In this document: positions 40,001 to 47,423 of the stretch, in pieces
How the letters are laid out: the number at the start of each line of letters is the position of its first letter
Numbering within the stretch: the first letter of the stretch is position 1
Assembly (NCBI GenBank): GCA_017619635.1
Contig: JAFZRZ010000067.1
Location: 1 to 64,000, forward strand
DNA: 64,000 nt
Source: Lachnospiraceae bacterium
GTDB lineage: Bacteria; Bacillota; Clostridia; Lachnospirales; Lachnospiraceae
Direction of reading: 5' to 3'
Notes under the pieces: model-generated
Database searches by the model: none
Told to the model about the DNA's origin: nothing
The model's input: only the letters and a program-made list of their open reading frames with translations
Made by a program: the position numbers and the translations under genes

Positions 40001-40221
40001 GATAAAAGGAATTCCTCGGGGATATAGTTCAATCCGCTCGTAAGTCCGTCTAACAGAACCTTTTCTTCCTCTGCTTTGGCATCTTCAGTAAAGCCTCTTG
40101 CGAAATCATATTTCTTTCCTGTTTCGGGATCGACTTCCAAATTATCCAGCTCTCTTTTCACATCTAACTGAGACCAGTTTTGTGTGGAATCAAGATCAAT
40201 AAATTCTCTGTCATCATTCAT
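37006..40221 (-). CDS. Large transmembrane GH25 protein with long cytoplasmic domain
   Basis: A 1071-residue protein. About 365 charged, Glu/Lys/Ala-rich, coiled-coil-prone residues precede a single transmembrane helix (about 370-390). No signal peptide lies before them, so this part should be cytoplasmic. Outside come a beta domain like that of the 436-residue paralogue, a Thr/Pro/Glu then Ala/Ser/Thr-rich spacer (about 660-765, with repeated TNAAA), a glucan/choline-binding-like repeat (GWQVINNETYFFDKNG) and a GH25 domain (about 875-1071) with GIDVSKWNGNINW and FLDVEDSGG. Start 40221 has GGAG upstream. The cytoplasmic part could link wall hydrolysis to an internal partner. Confidence 0.85.
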   Translation of the reverse strand: MNDDREFIDLDSTQNWSQLDVKRELDNLEVDPETGKKYDFARGFTEDAKAEEEKVLLDGLTSGLNYIPEEFLLSADEKHEADLDKVPEEEKPDVSWAYRTEEEKVDDDEPFIPIVELKKTEEEKFAELKAKREAEIEEKRARNLEAQKEELARRNASDEAIKANIAERKKVREAVAAANEQKIREKAEAKKAAMKQAEIDMYNNKDDMFSTQMFDVDEINAPVMTKEERIAAANKNRKSDDMDIPEVTYEMDEYERAKIEEADREARESRELSSGDTGVIYLNEDGEEQQTAGAVAAAAVAAGAKKKKKKADSAADEYAAWADSNDDEADVKSSRRKRRRKAEEEMIDEDDEVFYGGFIDKVTAFFKKMSGLDYLVMGTGILVVLVAIITGVVYSSSKATQTKVAEFAYLGEKMQTIGVTGSSKLVAVADAKKMLAEIEVEPEVEEEDKLPEYQEKEEDTTISVTMTLTSVKKDLKIKFINAKSKKLVGNHEFKVEIVDARNKKFTAVDDDKDGIIYLNNMEPGKTSVSMMDIDDKGLTYSRETVTVTVKENIDYKKIDVSDEVKKESEINAKKEDTAAGLATEGSLADTVEWVESTKTALTDGYSTVTKSSILDPAKITPTPTNKSAKAIGITPMVTDDRQYASKRIFPAPYMLQRASADGTNTENQNSENPTETTPTPEGETPTPTEEPKETPSPTVDVEATKSAEASASAAAQETANASASAAAATNAAATNAAATNAAASSAAAAPTLTAAANASASATAKVTVSPSPGINPKEDKTTPLKDKQGNQIYIKDSEGKYVEAKYADYYTAKEFFKKYEPAADDTTAYKYTGWQVINNETYFFDKNGNKVTGEQVIQGAKYNFDSTGALMKGSGTLGIDVSKWNGNINWTAVKNSGVSFVIIRCGYRGSSTGVMVEDPKFKTNIKGATDAGLKVGIYFFSQAISDVEAVEEASMTIGLIKSYKISYPVFLDVEDSGGRGDRIDSNTRTAVIKAFCETIKNSGYTAGVYANKSWLSGKMNVGSLSAYKIWLAQYNTQPTYSGKYDLWQYSSKGSVGGISGNTDMNLSYLGY
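37930..38240 (-). repeat. Low-complexity Ala/Ser/Thr and Pro/Thr spacer coding repeat
   Basis: Short imperfect repeats encode TNAAA units and PTP/TPT runs inside the extracellular linker of the large GH25 protein. The codon pattern (GCA/GCG-rich) differs from flanking sequence and probably expands or contracts by slippage. Confidence 0.6.
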
Positions 40222-40316
40222 GTTAAAATACACTCCAAATAATCTACATATTGTGTTTGCGGTACAATTATGCATCTACAGGTTGTGAAAGGACACAAAG
40301 ACCCATAGTCTTGTTA

Positions 40317-40345
40317 ATTATATCATTTTTCTATGATATATACAA
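40317..40345 (-). promoter_or_regulatory. Promoter of the dTDP-sugar/exporter/GT unit with overlapping dyad
   Basis: On the minus strand TTGTAT (40340-40345), 17 bases and TATAAT (40317-40322) make a strong sigma-A promoter about 90 bases upstream of the large GH25 gene. An 8-bp inverted repeat, TATATCAT (40319-40326) and ATGATATA (40333-40340), overlaps the -10 and spacer, a position suited to a repressor. Confidence 0.65.
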
Positions 40346-40387
40346 CCCAAACAAAAAACCGCGGTGTATCAGATATTGTACACCGCG
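40346..40387 (-). terminator. Intrinsic terminator of the acylation/flippase unit
   Basis: A 9-bp perfect GC-rich stem (CGCGGTGTA at 40360-40368 with TACACCGCG at 40379-40387) is followed on the minus strand by GTTTTTTG. The stem overlaps the last codons and stop of the upstream transporter gene and lies just before the next promoter. Confidence 0.85.
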
Positions 40388-40704
40388 ATGCCTGCAAGGA
40401 TTATTATTATTCCTATTACTTTATTACGTGTGAATCTCTCTTTGAAAAAGATGTAAGACAGGACGGGAACCAGTATGTATCCCAGTGATTCGATGATCTG
40501 TATCGTCATGTATCTGACGCCCCTGTATGCGAACATGGTCGCCAGAACCGAGGTGAACATCAATGCATATCCTGTTATGACCGGTGCGTTCAGATAATCA
40601 TCCAGAAACGATTTGTGAGGTCTCATCGCACCTTTCTTTAAGAGTATCTGGGAGAAGCCCGCTATGGTCACGCTGACCACCGCTATCAATACGTATATGT
40701 TCAT
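40369..40704 (-). CDS. SMR/EamA-like half-transporter, second of a pair
   Basis: A 111-residue protein with four hydrophobic helices and the EamA/SMR pattern (ILLKKGAMRPH, then GYILVPVLSYIFFKERFTRN, then GIIIILAGIAV). It is about the size of ArnE or ArnF, which together flip undecaprenyl-phosphate-aminoarabinose. Its start directly abuts the stop of the other half, so a heterodimer is likely. Given GT-C-like genes upstream, it could move a polyprenyl-phosphate sugar, but a small-molecule exporter cannot be excluded. Confidence 0.72.
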   Translation of the reverse strand: MNIYVLIAVVSVTIAGFSQILLKKGAMRPHKSFLDDYLNAPVITGYALMFTSVLATMFAYRGVRYMTIQIIESLGYILVPVLSYIFFKERFTRNKVIGIIIILAGIAVYNI

Positions 40705-41100
40705 TTATCTTCCCCCCTCTCCTGTATCGGATCCGGGTTGAAGATTAACGACAACCGTCCCTATAACGACCAGTATTATGCCCGCCATCTGTTTGATGCT
40801 CAGACTCTCTTTGAAGATGAGCACGGACCACAGTGCGGTCCACAGTATCGCCATCGATCTGTTGGCATAAGCGACAGACAGATCAAATCTCTTTATCATC
40901 TGCTGCCAGCAGATTGCATAGACTCCCAGCACGCATACCTCTCCCGCATAAAACAGAAAGAATTCAAGTGAAAGCGGCTCTGCTTTGGTCGCAAACTTCG
41001 CTATTATGCTGTTGATCGTGTATATGATCACGATCATCTGAAGCAGTATTATATTGAAAATCTTGGATCTGCTCATATCTTTCAATCTTCTCTGCTCCAT
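40705..41100 (-). CDS. SMR/EamA-like half-transporter, first of a pair
   Basis: A protein of up to 131 residues with four helices and the EamA pattern (SVAYANRSMAILWTALWSVLIFKE, then GIILVVIGTVVV). The start at 41100 overlaps the methyltransferase stop by 19 bases; an internal ATG at 41076 is the alternative, and neither has a strong ribosome binding site. A short polar C-terminus ends at the start of the partner gene. Heterodimer formation with the 111-residue protein is inferred from adjacency and complementary size. Confidence 0.72.
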   Translation of the reverse strand: MEQRRLKDMSRSKIFNIILLQMIVIIYTINSIIAKFATKAEPLSLEFFLFYAGEVCVLGVYAICWQQMIKRFDLSVAYANRSMAILWTALWSVLIFKESLSIKQMAGIILVVIGTVVVNLQPGSDTGEGGR

Positions 41101-41948
41101 CTTCCGCTCGCTCCGCAGGGGAGTACGAGTCCGTTACCGCTCACCGGCAGACCTATCTCGGACGATTCGACTTTTCCGCCGTATATTTTTTTAACGGTCA
41201 TGCTCAACATATATGTCAGTACCGCCGGCTGAAGACCGGTGGTATAAGAATTCACAAGATAAAACAGAGGATCATCGCTTAAAATGTCCATCGTGAGTTC
41301 TATGAACGGATAGATGGAATCCTCTATCTTCCATATCTCGCCTTTGGGTCCTCTTCCGTAAGATGGAGGATCCATGATGATCGCATCGTATTTATTGCCT
41401 CTTCTGATCTCTCTTTCAACAAACTTAACACAGTCGTCAATGAGCCATCTTACAGGTCTGTCGCTCAGTCCTGATGATGCGGCATTTTCCTTTGCCCAGT
41501 TGACCATGCCTTTAGAGGCATCCACATGTGTGACGCTCGCTCCGGCAGCGGCAGCACTCAATGTGGCACCGCCTGTGTATGCAAAGAGATTCAAAACTTT
41601 TACGGGCCTGTTTGCCTCTCTTATGAGTTTTGAGAACCACTCCCAGTTGACAGCCTGTTCAGGGAACAGTCCGGTATGCTTAAAGCTGAAGGGTTTTAAG
41701 TTAAAACGAAGATCTCCGTAGCCTATCTGCCATTCCTCGGGAAGATCAAAGAATTCCCACTCACCGCCACCGGCTTTGCTCCTGTGGTAATGACCGTTTT
41801 TCTTTTTCCAGCCCGCAGCTTTCTTTTCGCTCTTCCATATGACCTGGGGATCGGGGCGCACAAGGATATAGTCTCCCCATCTTTCCAGTTTTTCTCCGTT
41901 TGAGGTATCTATGACCTCATAATCTTTCCATTTATCAGCGATCCACAT
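41082..41948 (-). CDS. Class I SAM-dependent rRNA methyltransferase, RlmI-like
   Basis: A 288-residue methyltransferase. The core has VLNLFAYTGGATLSAAAAGA (motif I), VTHVDASKGMVNWA (motif II) and the target-binding IIMDPPSYGRGPKG. This combination is typical of the RlmI/RlmK-type 23S rRNA cytosine-C5 methyltransferase family, but without the PUA domain. Its N-terminal half carries a family-specific beta region (LERWGDYILVRPDPQVIW). RNA is the probable substrate. It seems unrelated to its polysaccharide neighbours and may simply share their transcript. Confidence 0.83.
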   Translation of the reverse strand: MWIADKWKDYEVIDTSNGEKLERWGDYILVRPDPQVIWKSEKKAAGWKKKNGHYHRSKAGGGEWEFFDLPEEWQIGYGDLRFNLKPFSFKHTGLFPEQAVNWEWFSKLIREANRPVKVLNLFAYTGGATLSAAAAGASVTHVDASKGMVNWAKENAASSGLSDRPVRWLIDDCVKFVEREIRRGNKYDAIIMDPPSYGRGPKGEIWKIEDSIYPFIELTMDILSDDPLFYLVNSYTTGLQPAVLTYMLSMTVKKIYGGKVESSEIGLPVSGNGLVLPCGASGRWSRED

Positions 41949-41956
41949 ATATTGCC

Positions 41957-43006
41957 TCAGTTAAGTTTTATAAGCTTATCAAATCTTTCTGCAACAGCCT
42001 TTGCGCCGGCTTCGTTTATATGATAATCATCCACAAGGTATTTATCCCTTGTGTCAACATTTATTACTCCGAAATACAGATCTATAAATGACACACCGCA
42101 GGTTGCACAGGTTGCGACCTCACTGCCTAGGTAATCATTCAATGTACCGTTTGCAAGGTCTATAATCGTAGCGTCAACATAGTAATCATCTATCGTTTTA
42201 CCGCAGGCCGGTGCAGACAGGACCACTATCCTTATATATGGATATCTCTCCTGGAGCAGCTTAACGGATGCACTCAGTGCACCGCTAAACGTTGCAACAT
42301 CATTCTCATCATATGGATTGTATATGTTCCTGTGATCGATATAGTCATTAAGGTCGTAAGATATGACTATACAGTCAACTGTACTGAGATCTATACCCTG
42401 AAGTCTCTGGGCTCTTTCATAAGCCTGCTCGGAAACACTTTCTGCCGAACTTATAACATTTGAGACATCACCGTTTACAAGACCGCTGACCACATCATAA
42501 AGACTGATGCCGTCCACGGGATTGCTCAGATCACCTGCCGCGCTTGTCCTGCTCTGATAAGAATCCGGGATGGATGCGTTTATCATCATATCGGCCTTTG
42601 TGACAGCAGCAAGTTCGCTGCAAAGATAGTTTGAGTCACCGTTATCGGCAAACGGCGAGTTGCCCAAAGTAAGGATGGTAAGGATACCGTCTTCGGGTTT
42701 TCCCTGCATCTGCTCATTGGTCATAGGCTGAATGTAATCATTCGGTTCAGTATCAAATTCAGAGGTGTCCTCATTCGGATCGATCTCGATACGCTGCCCC
42801 CTGTTCCACATGAAAAGACTGATAACGCATATCGCCAAAACCACGATGACCATCAGAAAGAATATCTTGTGACCTGTATTCTTATTCTTCGAAAGCTGCT
42901 GTTTTTTCTCTTCGATGTCGCCAAAGTCCTCATCGTCGAATTCAAAGCTCTCGTCTATCTTGTTTTTCATATCCTCGAAATCACTTTTAACTTTCTTTTT
43001 TGCCAT
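41957..43006 (-). CDS. Membrane-anchored SGNH/GDSL-type protein
   Basis: A 349-residue protein. An acidic cytoplasmic stretch of about 50 residues precedes one helix (about 51-69). The extracellular part begins with a GDS-like block ILTLGNSPFAD, with an Asn in place of the usual Asp, then VDCIVISYDLND and the C-terminal VDDYHINEAGAK, which provides the Asp-x-x-His pair. SGNH enzymes in envelope loci often acetylate or deacetylate polysaccharide. Substrate is inferred from context only. GGAGGAG stands just before the start, one base after the upstream gene ends. Confidence 0.75.
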   Translation of the reverse strand: MAKKKVKSDFEDMKNKIDESFEFDDEDFGDIEEKKQQLSKNKNTGHKIFFLMVIVVLAICVISLFMWNRGQRIEIDPNEDTSEFDTEPNDYIQPMTNEQMQGKPEDGILTILTLGNSPFADNGDSNYLCSELAAVTKADMMINASIPDSYQSRTSAAGDLSNPVDGISLYDVVSGLVNGDVSNVISSAESVSEQAYERAQRLQGIDLSTVDCIVISYDLNDYIDHRNIYNPYDENDVATFSGALSASVKLLQERYPYIRIVVLSAPACGKTIDDYYVDATIIDLANGTLNDYLGSEVATCATCGVSFIDLYFGVINVDTRDKYLVDDYHINEAGAKAVAERFDKLIKLN

Positions 43007-43007
43007 G

Positions 43008-43772
43008 TTACTCCTCCGCATCAAAGAAATCCACTTTCAGATTTCTGTAAACATCATAATGAGTCGTTGCTCCTATCCTGGCAAGCTCATGCTCCTCGGG
43101 AGTTCCACCGGTAAGTATCCTCTCCTTGTCTATTACAACATAGTTGCAGTTATACTCGGTAGCATACTCAGAAAGTTCCCCCAGATCGATGACCGGCTCA
43201 AGATAAAGGTCATACAACGGATTTTCGAGTCTCTTCCAGCTCTGTACCATCGAATCACGGCCGTAAGCAAGCTGGATAGTGGTCGTGTACTGACGCACAT
43301 AGTGAGCCAGATCCGTAGGCACGACAGCCCAGACTCTTTCCCTGCCCTCTTCAGGCTGTATCATCTCACAGATATCGACAACCTCCTGGGGAAGATGATA
43401 TGCATTTTCCGCAGGGGTCATATATACGCTCTTGTAAACATAGGTACCGCTCATGATAAGGATACCGCTCAAAAGTGCGAGTCCCATCCTGGTGTGGACA
43501 CCGATGACACGACATCCCGCATAGGCGATTACTACAGTCATGGGCAACAGCCACAGTATCCTGTAATAGGTCCCCTCATCAAGTCTGTCATATATCATGT
43601 AAAAGTAGGGTACAAAGAATACCACCTGGATCAGTGTCGGAGCATAGACAAGCAAAGCCTTGATCCTCTTGTCCTCCTCCGTGAACCACAGATATATCAA
43701 CGCTATTATAAAGAGTATGCAATAGTACCCTGTTCCGTTATATGCTTTAAAGATCTCAATGATCGCTTCCAT
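43008..43772 (-). CDS. Membrane protein of unknown function, partner of the adjacent GT-C-like protein
   Basis: A 254-residue protein with about four helices in the first 120 residues, then a soluble extracellular domain of about 130 residues (from MTPAENAYHLPQEVVDI). The tail contains YNCNYVVIDKERILTGGTPEE, of the kind seen at the C-termini of polyprenyl-sugar-dependent GT-C proteins. I recall proteins beginning with the AYNGTGYY motif next to DUF6077-like genes in Lachnospiraceae. It follows the GT-C-like gene by 19 bases in another frame, so they may be the two halves of one machine. Confidence 0.55.
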   Translation of the reverse strand: MEAIIEIFKAYNGTGYYCILFIIALIYLWFTEEDKRIKALLVYAPTLIQVVFFVPYFYMIYDRLDEGTYYRILWLLPMTVVIAYAGCRVIGVHTRMGLALLSGILIMSGTYVYKSVYMTPAENAYHLPQEVVDICEMIQPEEGRERVWAVVPTDLAHYVRQYTTTIQLAYGRDSMVQSWKRLENPLYDLYLEPVIDLGELSEYATEYNCNYVVIDKERILTGGTPEEHELARIGATTHYDVYRNLKVDFFDAEE

Positions 43773-43791
43773 TATTTCTCCTGTCCGCCGA

Positions 43792-44859
43792 TCATATCAG
43801 CAGGAACATCGCACCGTAGACAACAAGCGGCACGCATGTGATCATCAGTCTCAACAGTATCTGTATATTCTTCTCTCTGACAGTCAGGACGAGTCCGCTG
43901 ACACCGATAAGCATCGCGATCAAAAATACACTCGCGGTGGAGCTCATCGCAGCGACTATGTTTAATGCAAAGAGCACAAACCACAGTCCCAGTCTTCTGT
44001 CGCCCTCCTGGCTCTCACTGTCAAATATGTTAAGAAGCAGCCATATGACACCGGGAATGCAAACATTTGCGAGGAGGGATTTGCCCTGCCATGTCCTGGT
44101 CATCAAAAAAGTGGCATTTGTATATATGGAAACATTGCCAAACACATGCATGATAGCTACAAATATCATGAATATCGGCAGTTTGTTTCTTTCTCTCCTT
44201 AAAATGTTCTTTCCTATCTCCATATATATGAGATAAGTGTAGGGGATCAAGAGTATCCCTAAGATATGGTGGGCCACTATAGTGGGATGTATATCACTCA
44301 TTCCCGAAAGGTAGGCTATCCATATGGGGAATACAGCCAGACTGTGTCTTAAGTCTATGGATGTGGAAAGTCCCGTATACGGTCTTATCCTGTAAAGCGT
44401 ATCGGTCTGTGTCGTAAGCAGTGACTGAACAACATAGTATGCGTCATCACCGTCAAACGATGCCATTCTCATGAACATCACAAGCTGGAACAAAACGATG
44501 CCCACAAAGACAACCCATTCGATTATCTCCTCTATGGTGAGGTTTCTGCTAAACGCAGGCTGAGCTAAAAGCTTTTTGTCTTTTCTTACTTTAAATACTG
44601 TAAGCACGATACCCGCAACACTCATCACAGAAAGAAGGATCGTATACAGTGTCTTTATCAGTCCGAAACCAAAATCACACGCAATGACTATCGGAACAGC
44701 CATGAGCTGGAACAGTGCAAGGCACATGATAAGGCCGCTCAGATAGATAACGGGCGTTGTAGTCCTGTTTCTGCTGATAAAGAAAGTCGGTACCAGCCCG
44801 CAGGCAAATGGTACAATTATTAAAATTAAAACAAGAATTAATATTTTTAAAACCATCAT
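43792..44859 (-). CDS. Polytopic GT-C-like membrane protein (DUF6077-like)
   Basis: A 355-residue protein with about 10 hydrophobic segments. The loop RMASFDGDDAYYVVQS carries an Asp-x-Asp-Asp cluster at the position of the catalytic loop of GT-C enzymes. YTNATFLMTRTWQGKS is a second conserved-looking loop. It lacks the large C-terminal soluble domain of full GT-C proteins, which the next gene may supply. It overlaps the upstream gene by four bases (ATGA). Sugar transfer outside the membrane is inferred. Confidence 0.6.
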   Translation of the reverse strand: MMVLKILILVLILIIVPFACGLVPTFFISRNRTTTPVIYLSGLIMCLALFQLMAVPIVIACDFGFGLIKTLYTILLSVMSVAGIVLTVFKVRKDKKLLAQPAFSRNLTIEEIIEWVVFVGIVLFQLVMFMRMASFDGDDAYYVVQSLLTTQTDTLYRIRPYTGLSTSIDLRHSLAVFPIWIAYLSGMSDIHPTIVAHHILGILLIPYTYLIYMEIGKNILRRERNKLPIFMIFVAIMHVFGNVSIYTNATFLMTRTWQGKSLLANVCIPGVIWLLLNIFDSESQEGDRRLGLWFVLFALNIVAAMSSTASVFLIAMLIGVSGLVLTVREKNIQILLRLMITCVPLVVYGAMFLLI

Positions 44860-45917
44860 TCGTACCAGTTATCCCATATGGCGGGATAATCATAACCGTT
44901 TGTCAGTTCATATAATACAGCTATCTCTTCTTCCAGGTTCTGCCTTGTGACTCTGCACTCACCGTCCGCAAAACACTGTGCCATATAGTTGCAGATCTCG
45001 GGACTGTAATGCGTATAGTCAGCATAGTTATTTAAATTACATATGATATCTTTTCTGTTCTGAAAGAAGTATAATTCCACATTTTCGTATTCAAGAAGCC
45101 TGTTGCTCATATACCTGTACTTTTCCATTACGATATCAAGTTCGCCCCTGTTACATACATCATTCCAGTAAAGAATGCTGTAGGGAGGATAGAATATCGT
45201 GAATGTAGTCTCGGGATGAGCTTCTATATAAGGGATGATATTTACATCCAGGTTCTTTTCGATAGCCTCTATGAACTCATCTGCAGATGCACTGCTCTTT
45301 TCCTTTGGCGCCTCCTCATAATACATGAGGACCAAAGCCTTCTGATAATGCTCATCCTGCCACCAGAAAGGATAGATCATGTTCCAGTTTGTGGAATCGC
45401 TCCTGTCAAACAGAGGTTTAACACAATAATCGAGCATTATATCCTTATTAAATACATACTTCACATCGTTAAGTATGTTCTTATCGTAAAGATAACCGGT
45501 GATAGGAAACTTGGTTTCATCGATATCTCCGGAATAATTCATCTCATCGATCCCAAGAAAGACTCTCTTGATGCTGTCTTTTTTTGCATCAAAGATTATC
45601 TCCATGATGTTGCTCTGATCTTTGGGATACGCTCCGTTATATGGTAATTTAACTGTATTTAATCCCAGCTTCTCATTAAAAACATCCGTATTGAAATTAA
45701 CGACCATGGATGAACCGAGTATAACAGAGTCATAATCCATATGTCTGGCAAGTCCCGGATTCATGTCCACCTGATCATCTACTATATAAGGAAACTTCTC
45801 AAGCGGTGCATGATAATGAAAGAACGGATCTATATATATGATAACAGCAGCCCATATGATAAGGCCTGTTATGACTGTTATTCCGAATATCTTAAGCCAA
45901 CCGCCTGCCGGTTTCAT
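44856..45917 (-). CDS. SGNH-type partner of the MBOAT acyltransferase (DltD/AlgX-like role)
   Basis: A 353-residue protein with one N-terminal helix (about 8-28) and an extracellular domain. It has the block VILGSSMVVNF, with a serine at the GDS position, and YADYTHYSPEICN, which supplies the Asp-x-x-His. In DltB-DltD and AlgI-AlgJ/X systems an MBOAT protein hands an acyl group to such an SGNH protein. It lies 11 bases downstream of the MBOAT gene, which supports that pairing. AAGGAG precedes the start. The polymer modified is unknown. Confidence 0.78.
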   Translation of the reverse strand: MKPAGGWLKIFGITVITGLIIWAAVIIYIDPFFHYHAPLEKFPYIVDDQVDMNPGLARHMDYDSVILGSSMVVNFNTDVFNEKLGLNTVKLPYNGAYPKDQSNIMEIIFDAKKDSIKRVFLGIDEMNYSGDIDETKFPITGYLYDKNILNDVKYVFNKDIMLDYCVKPLFDRSDSTNWNMIYPFWWQDEHYQKALVLMYYEEAPKEKSSASADEFIEAIEKNLDVNIIPYIEAHPETTFTIFYPPYSILYWNDVCNRGELDIVMEKYRYMSNRLLEYENVELYFFQNRKDIICNLNNYADYTHYSPEICNYMAQCFADGECRVTRQNLEEEIAVLYELTNGYDYPAIWDNWYE

Positions 45918-45928
45918 AAAACAGCTCC

Positions 45929-47395
45929 TTAGAAGTTAAAATACAGAAATGTTCCCACTCCCGAAAGAGAGACAACACACCATACAAACACAGCTCCGCA
46001 TATTATAGCATGAATCGGTTCAAACTTCATCTTTGCACCAAGCTCATGCGTATTCGGCATAAAAAATACCATCAAAGGACAGATTATCGCATATCCGATG
46101 ATCACTATATATCTGCCAAATGATAAGGATGACAGATGAAGCACCTTAAGAATATACCAGAATTCTCCCTTATTGAAAAGCTCAGCCATATTGTAGGAGA
46201 ATGTCATATCTCCGATAACGACTCTTTTAAGTACGAGTATCGCCTGTGAGATATCATTTGCCCTGAAGAACACCCATGCTATCGACACAAAAATGAATGT
46301 GAGCAGTACGCTTACAATCCGCTTTACGCTTATCTTTGCTGCATCGTTTTTTTCCTTATTTATCGTAAGCGCTCTGGTTATGACATACAAAACACCGTGC
46401 ATGCATCCCCAAAGGATGAAATTCCAGCCTGCTCCGTGCCATAATCCGCTCAAAAAGAACACGACAAACAGATTCAGATACATCCTGGCCTTTCCTTTTC
46501 TGTTACCGCCAAGAGGTATATATATGTTCCTTGTAAAGAATCTGCTTAAGGTTATATGCCATCTCTTCCAGAATTCTATGATGTTTCCGGCTTTATACGG
46601 CGAATTGAAGTTTATCGCTATATCAAAGCCAAACAGCCTTCCTATACCGACCGCCATATCGCAGTATCCGCTGAAATCAAAGTATAACTGCAGTGTATAG
46701 AAAAGGATCACGATGAGCGCATCAGGTCTTGAAAGGATATCTGCATTCTCATACCCGAAATCAACCGCTCTTCCAAGCATATCCGCTATAAGTACCTTCT
46801 TTGCAAGTCCGGAAACAAAGATGAAAACACCGCCCGAAAACTTCTCGATATCAAATCTGCTTTCCTTTATCCTTGCAAACTGCGGAAGCATCTCAGCAGC
46901 TGTTACTATAGGTCCCGCTATAAGCTGCGGAAAGAACGTGATAAACAGCGCATAATCGACAAATCTCACATTATCCACCTGTCCGTCGTAAGCATCATGC
47001 AAAAAGGATATCTGCTGAAAGGTAAAGAAACTGATGCCCAAAGGAAGCAGGATGTTTCTCATCGCTATGTTGCTCTTAAAGAGAGCATTTATGTTCTGTG
47101 CAAAGAAATCGTAATATTTGAAATAGAATAAAACAGCAATATTGGCTGCCACTCCGACAGCCAATATTTGTTTTTTCTTTTGTGTGACACATATAAATCT
47201 GTAAAGCGCATAGTTCACTGCCACCGAGCCTATCATTATAGCCAGGTAATACAGATTGAAATATCCGTAAAACCACAGTGAGAATGCTATCAGCCACGCC
47301 TTGGCCGCATCAGTGTGACTGTCCTTCAGAAAATAGAATCCCAGGACACAAAGCGGCAAAAACGCGAATATGAAGATATACGAATTAAACAGCAT
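45929..47395 (-). CDS. MBOAT family O-acyltransferase (AlgI/DltB-like)
   Basis: A 488-residue polytopic protein of AlgI size. Family motifs are present: GISFFTFQQISFLHDAYDG, FDFSGYCDMAVGIGRLFGF, EFWKRWHITLSRFFTRNIYIPLGGN and the essential histidine in FFLSGLWHGAGWNF. MBOAT enzymes transfer acyl groups, often acetate, across the membrane to wall polymers. With the following SGNH gene it forms a polysaccharide or teichoic-acid acylation pair. GGAG lies seven bases before the start. Confidence 0.93.
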   Translation of the reverse strand: MLFNSYIFIFAFLPLCVLGFYFLKDSHTDAAKAWLIAFSLWFYGYFNLYYLAIMIGSVAVNYALYRFICVTQKKKQILAVGVAANIAVLFYFKYYDFFAQNINALFKSNIAMRNILLPLGISFFTFQQISFLHDAYDGQVDNVRFVDYALFITFFPQLIAGPIVTAAEMLPQFARIKESRFDIEKFSGGVFIFVSGLAKKVLIADMLGRAVDFGYENADILSRPDALIVILFYTLQLYFDFSGYCDMAVGIGRLFGFDIAINFNSPYKAGNIIEFWKRWHITLSRFFTRNIYIPLGGNRKGKARMYLNLFVVFFLSGLWHGAGWNFILWGCMHGVLYVITRALTINKEKNDAAKISVKRIVSVLLTFIFVSIAWVFFRANDISQAILVLKRVVIGDMTFSYNMAELFNKGEFWYILKVLHLSSLSFGRYIVIIGYAIICPLMVFFMPNTHELGAKMKFEPIHAIICGAVFVWCVVSLSGVGTFLYFNF

Positions 47396-47423
47396 CAGTC
47401 TTCTCCGTCAATGTATCATTAGA

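Noticed and set aside
42915..43841. 308-codon plus-strand frame across two minus-strand genes
   Set aside because: It spans the junction of two well-supported minus-strand genes with good start signals and has no recognisable domain.
43008..44859. A frameshifted single GT-C gene split in two
   Set aside because: The gap of 19 bases, a proper start on the second frame and recalled separate homologues make two real genes more likely than a broken one, though fission in the past is possible.
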